Source: Solanum dulcamara
Lineage: Eukaryota > Streptophyta > Magnoliopsida > Solanales > Solanaceae
Assembly (NCBI RefSeq): GCF_947179165.1
Contig: NC_077246.1
Coordinates: forward strand, 66,008,921-66,072,920
Reading direction: 5' to 3'
Length of the DNA: 64,000 nt
In this document: in pieces, positions 11,560 through 23,379 of the stretch
Layout of the letters: every line of letters starts with the position of its first letter
Numbering within the stretch: position 1 is the first letter of the stretch
Notes under the pieces: model-generated
Databases searched by the model: none
Seen by the model: only the letters and a program-made list of their open reading frames with translations
Told to the model about the DNA's origin: nothing
Translations under genes and position numbers: made by a program

Positions 11560-14010
11560 TGTGCCTCATTTTTTATTTCGAACATTTCTACAACTCTTTC
11601 GATTGTGACCTGCTTGTCCAAAATTACTGCATGAATTTTTAAATTGCTTGCGCTTTTTGACCTAACCTATTTTAATTCTTGTTTTTCTTGGTCTTTCAGC
11701 TGCTCTTTTTTCAATTGGAGGCAGCACGATCTCAGCTGATACATGCAATGACACATTTCAAGTGCTTGAATCAAGGAGATTTTATAATTGAAGCTGGTAT
11801 GTTTGATTTTATGTAGTATGCGGAGCAGTAAGGTTCATAGTCAAGATGCTTTTTTTTGTAACTGCTAAAGCATGTGGGAATGGTAGTTTGTCCAATTGAA
11901 ATCTTCCGCAAGTGCATTTTCTATCTTTAAGATTAACTGTGAAGTTTGTGATACCATCAATCACTGTATACAAGTACTCAGTAGTTTCTCGTACCAACAA
12001 TTAGTCAAAATAGTTTTAAACAGTTAGAAAATGTTTAGACGATTGTAATATATTTAGATAGTTACATACCCTCATTTTGTCTGCTTCCTTTTTGTTAAGT
12101 TTCAAGATTTCATGGTATTTTTGACCAAGGTGGAAAGCTGTAGACGTTACCTTTGACTGATTGCTGTTATTCCATTTCTGAACTAGCAAGCGCATGAAAT
12201 CGAGCAGTGGCAAAACTGGCAGCTCCCTAACTTCCTTATTTACTAAATTTATCATTTCTGCGATATTGAAAGTCATTGTCCAAGTTCTATTCACCGGGGC
12301 ATGCACACGTGATCACTTACTGTATCCAATATAAAACAAGTAGTCCTTAACTCGTTTGTCTATCCTTTCAACCCCTTTCAAACTTTTATTAAACTCCAAT
12401 TGAGTGTAAGCCTTTGCCATTATATAGAATAATTCACTTATCTTATGCTGACTTTTTTTTGAAATTCTTCGTTATATTTTTTCACAAGTGCCAGATGCAA
12501 GAAAAATGAGGAACTCCTTCATAAACTGTTGAAGTTGATTTGATTATGCTGTCATGTCTATCTGAAACTACACTCATCATTGGTCTCTGACCATATGCCT
12601 TCTTGAATTGTTGAAAAAATCATTGCCATGATGCATCATTCTCTAAATCCACAACCGCATAAGTAAGTGGAAGTATACTACCTACATGTTGGAAATCAAT
12701 TGATAAATTAATACAAGCGAACACAATTTTAACACACAACTGAAAGCACGAAAAAATTAACCTACTGCATCTGAAGTGCTAGCTGTTAGCATTGTCCCTT
12801 TGGATGCAGCTTAATGAAAACTTCCGTCAATAACTACAATAGGCCTACAATACTCCCAGTTTATTATCGACACATGCAATGCCACAAATACATAAGAAAA
12901 ATGTCCATCGTTTGACTTGTGCAATTTTACATGAGAACCAGGATAAGTTTTTTTTAACATATAAAGGTAACTAGGCAATTAACGATATGAATCAGCATGA
13001 TCGCCCCTCACTAGTTCTAAGGCCTTTTCCTTAGCTCGCCAAGCCTGCATGTAGGTTAGTGACATACCATAATCATCCAACATGTCACGTTGTATGTCCC
13101 GTGGTGTGTAATCAATTTTAGTTTCTGCAACTTTTTTCATTATAATGGTTGTAACCACAGATGTTGCTGCATGTCTTTCAGAAATAGAATTGGCCCCTAG
13201 TAGACACACGTGTTCGCTGAGATATTTTCTAACTTTAAACATTTCAGATTTGTTCAAACTTGATGCTCGTATACCCCAATCACAATTACCATTCTTGCAT
13301 TCTATTGTATAACTATAAAAAATAAACTAAAGTGAGTCCACAATTCAAATATTAAAATAATAGAAACAATAAATTTCAAAACAATCAAGGATAATACAAA
13401 TTATTTATAAAATTAAAATGGAATACCATTCTATTAAATGACTTTTAAAGATCGATTCCGTAAAAGATGAGATCAGTAAATAGAGAGAGAACTAATGCTT
13501 ACTTGTTTGCATTTGATCGGATGACCTTGAATTGAAATTTATGCAAAATGGAATAACGCTTCATTATACTAATTAAAATAGATTTTTGTTGATAGACTTG
13601 ATCTTTTTCAATCAATTTCTGATAGGGGTTAGTTATGATTTCAGATTCAGCATATGAATATTCCTGAATTTCCAGACATGATCCCATTCCAACTTCTTGT
13701 ATCACATCATCAATTCCAAGCATTGAATTAAAATCATATGTATTAAGAATTTGAGAGGCTGAGACACAATCAGATGCACACAAATGTGGAATCAAGCTTG
13801 ACTCATGCCCTTGGACCTCAAGCTCCATTGTTGTGATGCACAAAGGATATTTAGTGATATCCCAATTATCCTTTTTCAACTCAGCACACACTTGTATCCC
13901 CATATTATTTTGTATTACCATTGGTGCTGACCAATCATCCAATTTGTAGTTGATGTTGATTTTCTTAACAAAAGTGTCAATTGATAAGTGACTTGCAATT
14001 ACCGACACAA
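11560..14010 (-). pseudogene. Mutator-like (MULE) transposase, broken
   Basis: On the - strand, in order: an N-terminal region at 13,499-14,008 (LDDWSAPMVIQNNMGI); the MULE zinc-binding region at 12,979-13,257 (KYLSEHVCLLGANS, then DYTPRDIQRDMLDDYGMSLT and QAWRAKEKALE); the first catalytic Asp in RPIVVIDGSFH (about 12,820-12,855), followed by a TAA at 12,811-12,813; the second in SVVSDRHDSI (about 12,550-12,580), with a TGA at 12,620-12,622 just before it; a C-terminal part at 12,016-12,306; a SWIM-type motif CTCGRFQLDKLPFPHALAV at about 11,860-11,915; and a final zinc knuckle CSNFGQAGHNRKSC at about 11,595-11,640. In both zinc motifs one ligand Cys is Phe. The gene is intron-split and dead. 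Confidence 0.88.
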
Positions 14011-14239
14011 AAGTCTCGCAGCTTGATTCAGAATTTATAAGAACTGCATCTACATGGTAATCAACCTATCGATTTCTACTATCCCATCTTCCATTGTGGT
14101 AAAGCATAACAGGTATTGTGGCCATTTTATAACTAATTATGCCTGCAAATTCATACAATAGACTAACATAAATTGTGCAAATTCGTACAGTAATCTGAAT
14201 TTAAGGGAGAAAAGGAACGAATCAGTGAAGAAATTCAAT

Positions 14240-14760
14240 TTAAAACAAAAATTCAAACTAAATCGAGTATTTTTGTTTTTCAAATTTAATTTCAAAACAA
14301 AAACTCAAACTAAATCAAGCAAACAAAATTGAGAACGAACTTGACTGTCCAGTAGGTTGAAATTGAGGAAATTACAACGAATTTCTGATTTTCAAAATTA
14401 ATTTTAAAACAATCGAGCAAACAAAATCGAGAACGAACTTGACTGTTCAGCACATTGAAATTGAGGAAATTACAACAAATTTCTGATTTTCAAATTCAAT
14501 TTTAAAACAAAAACTCAAACTAAATCGAGCAACTAAATCGAGTATGAACTCGACTGTTCAGCAGATTGAAATAGAGGAAATTAAAATGAATTTATGATTT
14601 CCAAATTCAATTTTTAAAATAAAACTTCAAACGAAATTGAGCAAACGAAATCGAGAAAAAACTTGACTGTTCAGCTGATCGAAATTGAACAAATTACCAC
14701 GAATTTCTTTTTTTCAAATTCAATTTTAAAACAAAAACTCAAACGAACTAAAGTAACTTT
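14240..14760. repeat. Imperfect tandem repeats of about 98-113 bp, four copies
   Basis: The phrase CTTGACTGTTCAGC..ATTGAAATTGAGG recurs at about 14,340, 14,438, 14,549 and 14,662, each with AAATTCAATTTTAAAACAAA and AAATCGAG words between. It lies just upstream of the transposase gene (read on -), so it may be the 5' leader or subterminal region of the MULE. Confidence 0.8.
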
Positions 14761-15359
14761 CCTCAATAGATCTGTATCAAGAAATTAAATTGAAGATTTT
14801 GAGTTGAAACACAAATAAAGATGCTAGTTATGGCGATGAATCGGTGCTAGCCGTTGAAGAATTCATTGAATAGAGAGAGAAATAAAGAAAAGGGTTTTAA
14901 CGGAATAGAAAGAAATAAACAGAATGGTTTATTTATTTCATTTTCGTTATTTCAGGTAACAAAACTAATATTTTTTTTGATAAAAGTATATCTTATGCCA
15001 TTTGCCGTAATTAATACAAAATATTATGTATGTAAATAGGTTGGATTATAATTTCTTTTAATAAAAAGAAGGAAATATTTTCATTTATGATTCCTTTGAG
15101 TCTACTGTCTAGACCACTCTTAACTCTAGTTCACGTTATTTCAGCGACTTAAATTTCACCTAAAAAATAGTTTGGATAATGTTTTTTAACAGAAAAAAAT
15201 GATCTATTGAATTAATGAGAACTTCGTAAAAGAGAAAAGATTATAGTTTTTGTTGGTCCTAACTGTTACGTGGAAGGTAACATTTAAAGCAAACTTTTAT
15301 AAAATACTTCAAGTATAATTCACAAATTCTATGCTATGAAAAATGTCAATGGTGTTTTG
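14761..15359. other. AT-rich DNA at right flank of the MULE
   Basis: No gene. One would look for the right terminal inverted repeat of the MULE here (perhaps around 14.85-15.05 kb), but the left terminus may be outside the window, so no pair can be shown. Confidence 0.4.
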
Positions 15360-15610
15360 TACTTATTCCATTTCATATTAATTAACTCTTGTTGACCTGA
15401 CATATCTCTTAAAAAAGCTAATAAAAAATGTCTTTTACTAAACTGATCTTATTTATGATGTTTTGAAACTCTAAATTTGTTTACACTCAATTTATGTAGT
15501 TATTTAATATTAAATATTAATAATATTTTTAAAAATATGTTAAAATAGATAAATAAAATAAAACATCTATTTTTGTTATATGGATCAAATAATATGAAAT
15601 ACAGGGAGTA
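15360..15610. mobile_element. Stowaway/mariner-like MITE
   Basis: About 250 bp. The left end TACTTATTCCATTTCATATTA and the reverse complement of the right end TACTCCCTGTATTTCATATTA form imperfect terminal inverted repeats, of the CTCCCTCCGTTTCA type that is common in plants. Flanked by TA. Confidence 0.65.
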
Positions 15611-15984
15611 TAAATTTAAAAAAGGAAAAATCACCAAACATATTTGTTTAAGAGTGTATATAACAATTTTTAAATAGACTATTTTATAATTACTACTAAT
15701 AAAACCTTAATTACAGGTCTTAACAGATATATATTAATTTATATTATATTTAATTTTATTTTATTAAGTGTTAGCATTAACTAATAAGTAAGAGAAAAGA
15801 TAGCATTTTTTTGTACAAATTTATTTGTAACGACTCATTAGGTCGTTTTGAGTACTAAAGCTTCTTATTCCATAAAAGACTCCTTCAGTAGATTTTAAAT
15901 GGGTATTTTGGATTATTGGTAATTATATTTATTTAGTTGATGGGTAAATTTATATAACTAATTTAATTAATGGGCTAAAGTGAT

Positions 15985-16112
15985 AATTTATTTAATATCT
16001 TATACCACTTATCCCATATTTATTAAAATAAGTTAGTAGAATTTTAATTTATTTAATATCTTATACCACTTATTCTATATTTATTAAAATAAGTTAGTAG
16101 AATTTGTCATTT
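15985..16112. repeat. 61-bp tandem duplication
   Basis: TTTAATATCTTATACCACTT and the following ATATTTATTAAAATAAGTTA recur 61 bp apart (15,991 and 16,052), with two or three differences. No function is apparent. Confidence 0.8.
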
Positions 16113-16589
16113 TTATTACTTGATTAATTTTAAAAAGAAAAGAAAATAGAAGAGGAGGAAAACATACATGTACGATGACGAGCAACAGCCAAAAGTACTT
16201 CAGGAAAAAGTTATCATTCAAATATCCAATCCTTGCTCATATATATTATACTAATTAAGGTTGGATAAGTATTTGAATGTTGCAAAATTCCAGTGGGTTA
16301 GGTTGTTTTGGTTAGGATTTGAATTGGAAACTAATAATGATCTAATGATTGGAAATAATGAGGAAATCATTACAATTGTTATGTCTCAGTTGATTATAGG
16401 ACCCGAATTGTCAAATTTCAATTTCCAAATGAGCCTATCTTAGAGTGGAAGGAGAGTTCTGTAGTACCTAAGGGTAAATTTATTTCTTACCTTAAAGCCA
16501 GAAAGTTAATCTCTAAGGGATGCATATATCATATAGTCCGAGTCAAAAATATTAATGATCAGGCTCCATCTCTTGAGTCAGTTCCCATT

Positions 16590-17363
16590 GTGAATGAGTT
16601 TGCTGAAGTCTTTCCTGAGGATCTACCCGGAATCTCTCCTGATAGAGAGATAGACTTTGGTATTGATGTCCTTCCTGATACACAACCTATCTTCATTCCT
16701 CCTTATAGGACGGATCCCGCTGAGTTGAAAGAGTTGAAAGAACAACTGAAAGACCTCCTAGATAAGGGGTTTATTAGGCCAAGTGTCTCACCTTGGGGCG
16801 CTCCTGTCCTATTCGTTCGAAAGAAATATGGGTCCCTTAGAATGTGCATTGATTACCGACAACTAAACAAGGTCACCATAAAGAACAAGTATCCTCTCTC
16901 CAGAATAAATGATTTATTTGACCAACTTCAGGGTGCCACATGCTTCTCTAAGATAGACCTCAGATCAGGCTATCACCAGTTGAAAGTGAGAGAATGTGAC
17001 ATCCCGAAGACGACTTTCCGAACCCGCTATAGTCATTTTGAGTTTCTTGTTATGTCCTTTGGATTGACAAATGCTCCAGCAGCTTTTATGGACCTCATGA
17101 ACCAAGTATTCAAGCCATACCTAGATACGTTTGTAATTATCTTCATCGATGATATTTTGGTCTACTCTACAAGTAAGAGTGAGCATGCTAATCACCTTAG
17201 AATTGTCCTTCAAACTCTTAAAGAGAGGGAGTTGTATGCTAAGTTTTGGCTTGAGTCTGTAGCATTCCTAGGCCATATTATATCTGGTGATGGAATTCAA
17301 GTTAATACACAAAAGATTGAGGTAGTTAAGAACTGGCCCAGACCCACCTCTCCAACGATATAA
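16590..17363 (+). pseudogene. gypsy reverse transcriptase
   Basis: The open frame contains the gypsy RT landmarks: [20 protein letters not shown] (linker from protease), [63 protein letters not shown] and FIDDILVYS, the FxDD catalytic motif. It ends with [13 protein letters not shown] one-base deletion near 17,357 throws the frame into a TAA at 17,361-17,363, and the RNase H part continues in another frame. The catalytic Asp pair is intact, but the polyprotein is not. Confidence 0.93.
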
Positions 17364-17377
17364 GGAGTTTCTTAGGT

Positions 17378-17870
17378 TTGGCTGGTTACTACAGGAGGTT
17401 TGTTGATGGATTTTCATCCATATCCTCACCATTGACTAAGCTGACTCAGAAGAAGGCTAAGTTTCAATGGTCTGATGCTTGTGAGAAAAGTTTTCAAGAG
17501 TTGAAAGCTGGATTGACTATTGCTCTAGTACTATTCCTACCCGAAGGAACGGATGGTTTTATAATCTATTGTGATGCTTCCAGAGTTGGGTTGAGATGTG
17601 TATTGATGCAGAAAGGTAAGGTCATTGTCTATGCCTCCAGACAGCTTAAGACTCATGAGAGGAACTACCCCACTCATGACCTTGAATTGGTAGCTGTGGT
17701 ATTTGCTCTTAAGATCTGACGTCACTATCTTTATGGTGTACATGTGGATGTGTTCATAAACCATAAGAGCTTGCAGTATGTATTCAGCCAGAAGGAGCTA
17801 AACTTGAGGTAAATGAGATGGCTAGAGTTGCTCAAGGATTATGACATGGCATTCTCTACCATCCAGTTAA
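17378..17870 (+). pseudogene. gypsy RNase H
   Basis: The frame from about 17,365 reads [48 protein letters not shown] (first RNase H Asp), [20 protein letters not shown] and [12 protein letters not shown]. It then meets TGA at 17,717-17,719, where relatives have Trp. Downstream the HYLYGVHVDV and LQYVFSQKELNLR segments continue to another stop at 17,810-17,812. Clear decay of an otherwise typical gypsy RNase H. Confidence 0.9.
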
Positions 17871-18123
17871 AGCAAACGTAGTTGCTGATGCTCTTAGCAG
17901 GTTTTCCATGGAGAGTACGGCCCATGTGGAAGAAGAAAAGAAGGAGTTGGCAAAGGAAGTGCATAGACTTGCACGTTTGGGAGTTCAACTTATTGACTCT
18001 AGTGAGGGTGGTACAATAGTCCAAAATGGAGCTGAATCATCTCTAGTTGCAGAGGTGAAATAAAAGCAAGATCAGGATCTCATTCTTCTTCAACTGAAGG
18101 ATGAGGTTCACAAGCGGAAGGTA

Positions 18124-18999
18124 ATGATTTTTACCAAATGGGGAGATGGAGTGTTGAGATATCAAGAAAGATTATGTGTTCCAAGTGTTGATGGCATTCG
18201 GGAGAGAATCATGAAAGAAGCCCATAATTCTAGGTATTCCATCCATCCAGGTTCAACAAAGATGTATCATGACTTGAGAGAAGTATACTGGTGGAGTGGA
18301 ATGAAGAGAGATATAGCAGAGTTTGTGTCCAAGTGCCCGAATTGCCAACAAGTTAAAGTTGAGCACCAAAGGCCTTGTGGAGTGGCTCAGAATATAGAGA
18401 TCCCAGAATGGAAGTGGGAAATGATCAATATAGACTTCATTACCAGTTTACCACGAACCCGCAAACAACATGACTCTATTTGGGTGATTGTGGATAGGAT
18501 GACCAAATCGGCTCATTTCTTGCCAGTTAAGACTACAGACACTGCAGAGGATTATGCCAAACTGTATCTTAGGGATATTGTTACTCTGTATGGAGTTCCT
18601 TTATCTATTATCTCAGATAGGGGAGCTCAATTTACTACTCAGTTTTGGAAGTCATTTCAGAAGGGTTTGGGTTCAAGAGTGAACCTTAGTACTGTTTTTC
18701 ATCCGCAGACAGACGGCCAAGCAGAGCCTACGATACAGAATTTAAAGGATATGTTAAGAGCCTGTCTCATCGACTTCAAAGGTAATTGGGATGATCATTT
18801 ACCTCTTATTGAGTTTGCATTTAATAATAGCTTCCATTCGAGTATTCAAATGGCTCCTTATGAAGCTCTGTATAGGAGGAGATGTAGATCACCAATTGGT
18901 TGGTTCGAAGTTGGTGAAGCAGAGTTAATTGGACCATACTTGGTTCACCAAGCTATGAAGAAGGTAAAAACCATCCAAGAGAGGTTGAAGACTGCTTAG
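18124..18999 (+). pseudogene. gypsy integrase
   Basis: 291 codons: the HHCC zinc finger (HNSRYSIHPGSTKM with YWWSGMKRDI and KCPNCQQVKVEHQ), then the catalytic core INIDFITSLP, VIVDRMTKSAHFLPV, IISDRGAQFT and HPQTDGQAEPTIQNLKD, and the C-terminal start RRCRSPIGWFEVGE. The D-D-E triad can be placed in INIDF, ISDRG and the AEPTIQ segment. It is bounded by a stop at 18,061-18,063 upstream and a TAG at 18,997-18,999, so it survives only as an open block of a dead polyprotein. Confidence 0.92.
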
Positions 19000-19514
19000 A
19001 GTCGCCAGAAATCCTACACTGATGTTAGGAGGAGAGATTTGGAGTTCGAACTGTATGATTGGGTATACTTGAAAGTTTCACCCATTAAGGGTGTGCTGAT
19101 ATTTGGAAAGAAAGGAAAGCTTAGTCCCCGATATATTGGTCCTTATCAGATATTGAGGAGGGTAGGTAACGTAGCCTATGAATTATAATTGCCCCAGAAT
19201 TAGCTGCTATTCATCCCGTGTTTCACATCTCTATGTTTAAGAAGTGTTTGGGAGATCCTTCACTTGTTGTACCGACTGAGACCATTGGGGTGAAAGAGAG
19301 TTTGAGTTATGAAGAGATTCCAGTTCAGATTCTTAATCGTCAGGTTCGCAAATTAAGAACTAAGGAAGTGGCATCTGTTAAACTCCTATGGAGAAATCAA
19401 TTTGTTAAAGAGGCTACATGGGAAGTTGAAGAAGATATGAAGGCTAAATATCCTCATCTATTTGTACCTTCTGATGATGATATTAAAGGTAATATTCCTT
19501 ACTTCTACCTTTGA
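19000..19514 (+). pseudogene. gypsy integrase C-terminus and chromodomain
   Basis: After the TAG the frame continues with DLEFELYDWVYLKVSP and KLSPRYIGPYQILRRVG. It frameshifts near 19,187, then 19,218-19,514 reads FHISMFKKCLGDPSLVVPTE, VQILNRQVRKLRTKEVASVK and LLWRNQFVKEATWEVEEDMK. The last stretch is the chromodomain-like tail of plant chromoviruses, thought to steer integration to heterochromatin. Its final stop is 136 bp before the LTR start. Confidence 0.85.
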
Positions 19515-19884
19515 GTCGATGCGTATTCTTGAATTTGAGTCATTGACCATTTGAACATCGGAGTTTTGTTGACGTCTTAATGATATTCGTTCTTGATGTC
19601 TCCTAGTTTCATCTTAATTCGAGGACGAATAATCCCAAGGGGGGGATATTGTAACACCCCCTAAAATGTTATTGATTCATGGATTCTTTCATTCATGAAG
19701 TCCAAATGAATTATCAAAGTTTTCTATTTAATTCAAGCATGAAACTTTATGGGTTTTCATATCATGATTCCAATTGCATAGATTATTAAATATTTGAAGT
19801 TTAATCACCTATCTTATGTTAATTTATGTTGGCTCTTAAATGCATTGAATTGTTGATTTATTAAAGTCCTTATATGAAAACATA

Positions 19885-20310
19885 AAAAGGTTTTAAAGTA
19901 TTTTTATCATATTATGATCTCTAATGCCTAAAGTATTTTGATCATAATTATATTCTCTAATGACTAAAGTATATTGATCATAATTATGTTCTCTAATGAC
20001 TAAAGTATTTTGATCATAATTATGTTCTCTAATGACTAAAGTATTTTGATCATAATTATGTTCTCTAATGACTAAAGTATTTTGATTATATTAAGATCTC
20101 TCATGCCTAAAGTATTTTGATCATATTATTATCTCTCATGCCTAAAGTATTTTGATCATAATTATTTCTCTCATGACTAAAGTATTTTGATTATATTATG
20201 ATCTCTCATGCATAAAGTATTTTTATCATATTATGATCTCTCATGCCTAAAGTATTTTGATCATAATTATGTTCTCCCGTGCCTAAAGTATTTTGATTAT
20301 ACAAATTGTG
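19885..20310. repeat. 36-bp minisatellite, about 11 copies
   Basis: The unit TCTAATGACTAAAGTATTTT + GATCATAATTATGT recurs with exact 36-bp spacing at 19,921, 19,957, 19,993 and 20,029. It continues with variants (TCTCATGCCTAAAG) to about 20,300. It lies in the U3 part of the gypsy LTR, upstream of the TATA-like box. Confidence 0.93.
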
Positions 20311-21916
20311 TTCATTTTCTTTAAGCTTTACTCTAAGGTATGCAAAACCTCAATGAGAGTATTCCTACCTATGACACCTCCTAAAACGTTGTATGTGGTA
20401 TTTTAATTCTCGATGAAAATAATACTCTCTCTGTATTTTAGGCATAACTTTTCATAGGCTAGTTCAAATTAAGTGATTTAAATTTTTGAGTAACCACAAC
20501 ATCATTACCTACAACTTTCATGAGAATATATCTTAAGATGCGGAGCTTAGGTAGATCAAATAAATTAATCTTTGCAAGACATAGTGCTGTGACGGAATGG
20601 AGTGTTTATAGAATAAAATTCATATCTCGATGCAGCATGCTCCAAATTGGATATGATTCTTGAACTAACTGAAACTAGACTTCTATATCTACAATTCTTA
20701 TAAAGACACCAAATTCTAATAAGAAATTTATCTCTTTCAAACGCAGCTTCGAAAACGGATACTCTGTTAAAAGAGATCTCATCTCACCTACCATAGAAAG
20801 ATGTAGAACCATTTGACATCATCCATGACATCAAAATTCTCCATTGAATTTTCAAGATCATCCTTTATGATTATGTTTATTTATTGTTAGGTCCCTTATC
20901 CACACCTATAAATACCACCTTATTTTCTCATTTTATTCATCAAGCTTTCTTAAGCAACTCTCTTCTCTATATACTTCTTTACTCCTTCTCAAATATAGTT
21001 TTAGTTTTAGTAGTATAAAAATACTACTTCGGTGATTCTTATACTCTGAGTAGTACACAAAACGCTCCGGCGAGAAGAAAAGGCTAGGGGTCCAAGAGTG
21101 TTCCAATTCGGAGTAAAGCTTCGGATTTAAGGTATGTAAGGCTTTCATAGCATCAGATTGAGTTCGTCCATGCGACCAATATTTAAATTTATTATAATTG
21201 AGTTATAGTTGAGTTTTATCCAAATCTTGAATTCTAAATGAATTAATTCATTTTCTATTGAGTTAGATATATTTATGCATTAATATTATTATTATTGTTA
21301 TCTCTCATATTATTGGAATTATTGTTCATGGCTACTTTCCCATTAATCCTAATTGATTTGATGTTCATGAATATTTTTACACATGTTTTGAGTAAAGATG
21401 TTGGCTTTTTAATATTTTCATTGATAAAAAGAGTGATATGAATTAATACTATATATGTATTTTATTGAGTTTTAAAAGAGCAAAATAGTTGAGTTTAAAT
21501 GAATTTGAGTAAATGATGTTTTGAGCAAGATGTTTTGATGAGATGTAAATGATATTGTTTTTGAAGTATAATGATTGATGAAGAGGTAATGAGATGAGTT
21601 TGATTATTTAAATTAAAGTCCAATGAGACTAGATGATGAGATTAATATGAGCACATATTTTGGGAGTAGTATTGAGCACCGAGTTGGGTAAGAGTTTAAT
21701 TGACTCAAACCCTAGAACTACGTAGCCAGCGTAGGATGGAGGCTATGCCTCTTAAGTCCCAAAAAGAGGACTTTGATGAGTGGATCCAAGATGGTGATGT
21801 CCTTTACCCTAGCAAGGTATTGGATGGATGTGACAACAACATCGCTTCGTTGTATCATCGCTAGCTCATAAGTGATGGTTGTCGATTAGAGAAACTCCCA
21901 ACTGAGTAAGCATTGC

Positions 21917-22003
<87 letters not shown>
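21917..22003. repeat. (TTA)n microsatellite, about 29 units
   Basis: An uninterrupted TTA/ATT run of about 87 bp inside the gypsy LTR. An apparent poly-isoleucine reading frame on the other strand is only its translation. Confidence 0.97.
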
Positions 22004-22004
<1 letters not shown>

Positions 22005-22553
22005 ACTTGCATTACATATTGATGTTGAGTTCTGAGCTGAGTTTTCTTGAGAGGAGTTTCTTGATATCTGTCCATACCTTCCTGCCATTTTATATACTCG
22101 TACATTCCACGTACTGACGTCATTCGACCTGCATCGTTTTATGATGCAGATACATGTGTTAGAGATCCTCAATAGGCGCATCGTTGAAGATCATTATTTT
22201 TCAGCTATTTGGTGAGTCCTTCTTGTATTCAGAGGAACTCTTTATCCTTTAATTATTGTTGAGTATTATGTTTCTTTTAAGGTAGCCATGGACATGTCAT
22301 TGTCACCATCTAAGAGTATTAGAGGCTTCATAGACAGAGTTTAATGATGTAATTGGAGTAGTTCTCCTTTGAAACTACTTCTTCTAAAAAATTTCTTCTT
22401 TCATTAGATGTTGTTAATGGAGAGCCCATATAAGTATTTTTATTAAGTCTTCCGCTGATGAACGAATAAGTAATGAGACCAAGTAATTCTCTCTGAGGCC
22501 AGAGATGGTTTTTGAGTGTCGGCCACGCATAGGGTACCCTCTCGGGGCGTGAC

Positions 22554-23152
22554 AATTATTTCATTGTGTTGTCACTTAATCTTGATGTTGTTGTTTGCCA
22601 CCTGTTAAGAACTATAGTTGATTTTCTGTTATTACTTTATGCATATTGATTTCTATTTTGAGTCAGCCGATGTTACCTACTCAGTACATATTTTTCTGTA
22701 TTGACTTCTACTTGTATTTTTTTGTTTTATTTTGTGGAGTGGAGCGAGTGTATCATTGACCTCGACTCGCCCTCAGCTCTAGCCAATCTTCGGTATATCA
22801 GATTCTAGGGTGAGCTATCCTTCGAGCTCGTGTTGCATTCTCTTAGTCATAACATGATGTTCTTAGTTTTCGTACATAAATTATTTTATTTATCTATTCT
22901 AGTGTTTGATACTCTTAGACTTGATATTTGAGATTAGATGTCCTTGATGTGATGAATTTCAGATTTTGAGGAACATATGTAATAGACTTTTAAAGTAATT
23001 TTTGTTATTTCTTACTTTTATAAGTTGAGCTTCCGCATTATTGCCGTATTTTATAAGTTGAATCGCTAATATAAGTTGGGGCTTGTATCATTGGTTCTCC
23101 CACTTAGAAGGTTAAGTGTGGGTGTCACTCATGGCCCATTTTGGGTCGTGAC
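22554..23152. repeat. Second LTR-like end fragment
   Basis: About 600 bp that ends CCATTTTGGGTCGTGACA at 23,152, a typical 3' end of Solanaceae gypsy LTRs. No start could be placed; it may be a truncated LTR into which, or beside which, the element to the left lies. Confidence 0.45.
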
Positions 23153-23379
23153 ATTATTACTATAATTAAGGAATTTCAACTTACACATGTTTACCCATAT
23201 TGTCTCTTTCAATAGTAATTTTTCTCTCACCACATCATTCTCCACATTCTTCTCCATCTCTCTCCATATTTCAAAGAAAATCATCTTTTATCTAACATTC
23301 AATAACAAATGTTCCATCTTTCTCGTTTCTTGAAGTAATATTTTTGTGTGTGCATTTTTTTTCGTTCGCTTTTCACAAT

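Larger units (their letters stand above)
16370..22553 (+). mobile_element. Ty3/gypsy chromovirus, 5'-truncated, with 3' LTR
   Basis: Coding order on + is end of protease, RT, RNase H, integrase, chromodomain. Then comes a polypurine tract (AAGGGGGGGATA at about 19,636) directly before TGTAACACCCC at 19,650, taken as the LTR start. The likely LTR end GGGGCGTGACA at 22,553 is nearly the inverted complement of that start, giving a roughly 2.9-kb LTR. Gag, the 5' LTR and most of the protease are missing; the left junction is near 16.37 kb, where alignable pol sequence begins. The chromodomain and order place it in the chromovirus (Tekay/Del-like) branch. Confidence 0.88.
19650..22553 (+). repeat. 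gypsy 3' LTR (about 2.9 kb, boundaries inferred)
   Basis: It starts TGTAACACCCC after the polypurine tract and ends GGGGCGTGACA. A CTATAAATACC TATA-like box at about 20,906, followed by pyrimidine-rich DNA, suggests the U3/R transition. The LTR contains the 36-bp minisatellite and the TTA microsatellite. Because the 5' LTR is missing, the end cannot be proven; a similar ending at 23,152 belongs to other LTR-like DNA. Confidence 0.6.

Noticed and set aside
14850..15050. Right terminal inverted repeat of the MULE
   Set aside because: No matching left end could be found in the window, so a terminus cannot be supported.
19885..20310. CRISPR-like regular repeats
   Set aside because: Units abut without unique spacers and lie in a plant LTR; it is a minisatellite.
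21861..22181. Frame with a run of about 28 isoleucines
   Set aside because: Translation of the TTA microsatellite, with no other coding sign.
22554..23152. Extending the gypsy 3' LTR to 23,152
   Set aside because: GGGGCGTGACA at 22,553 pairs better with the LTR start TGTAACACCCC; the later end is treated as a separate fragment, though this is uncertain.
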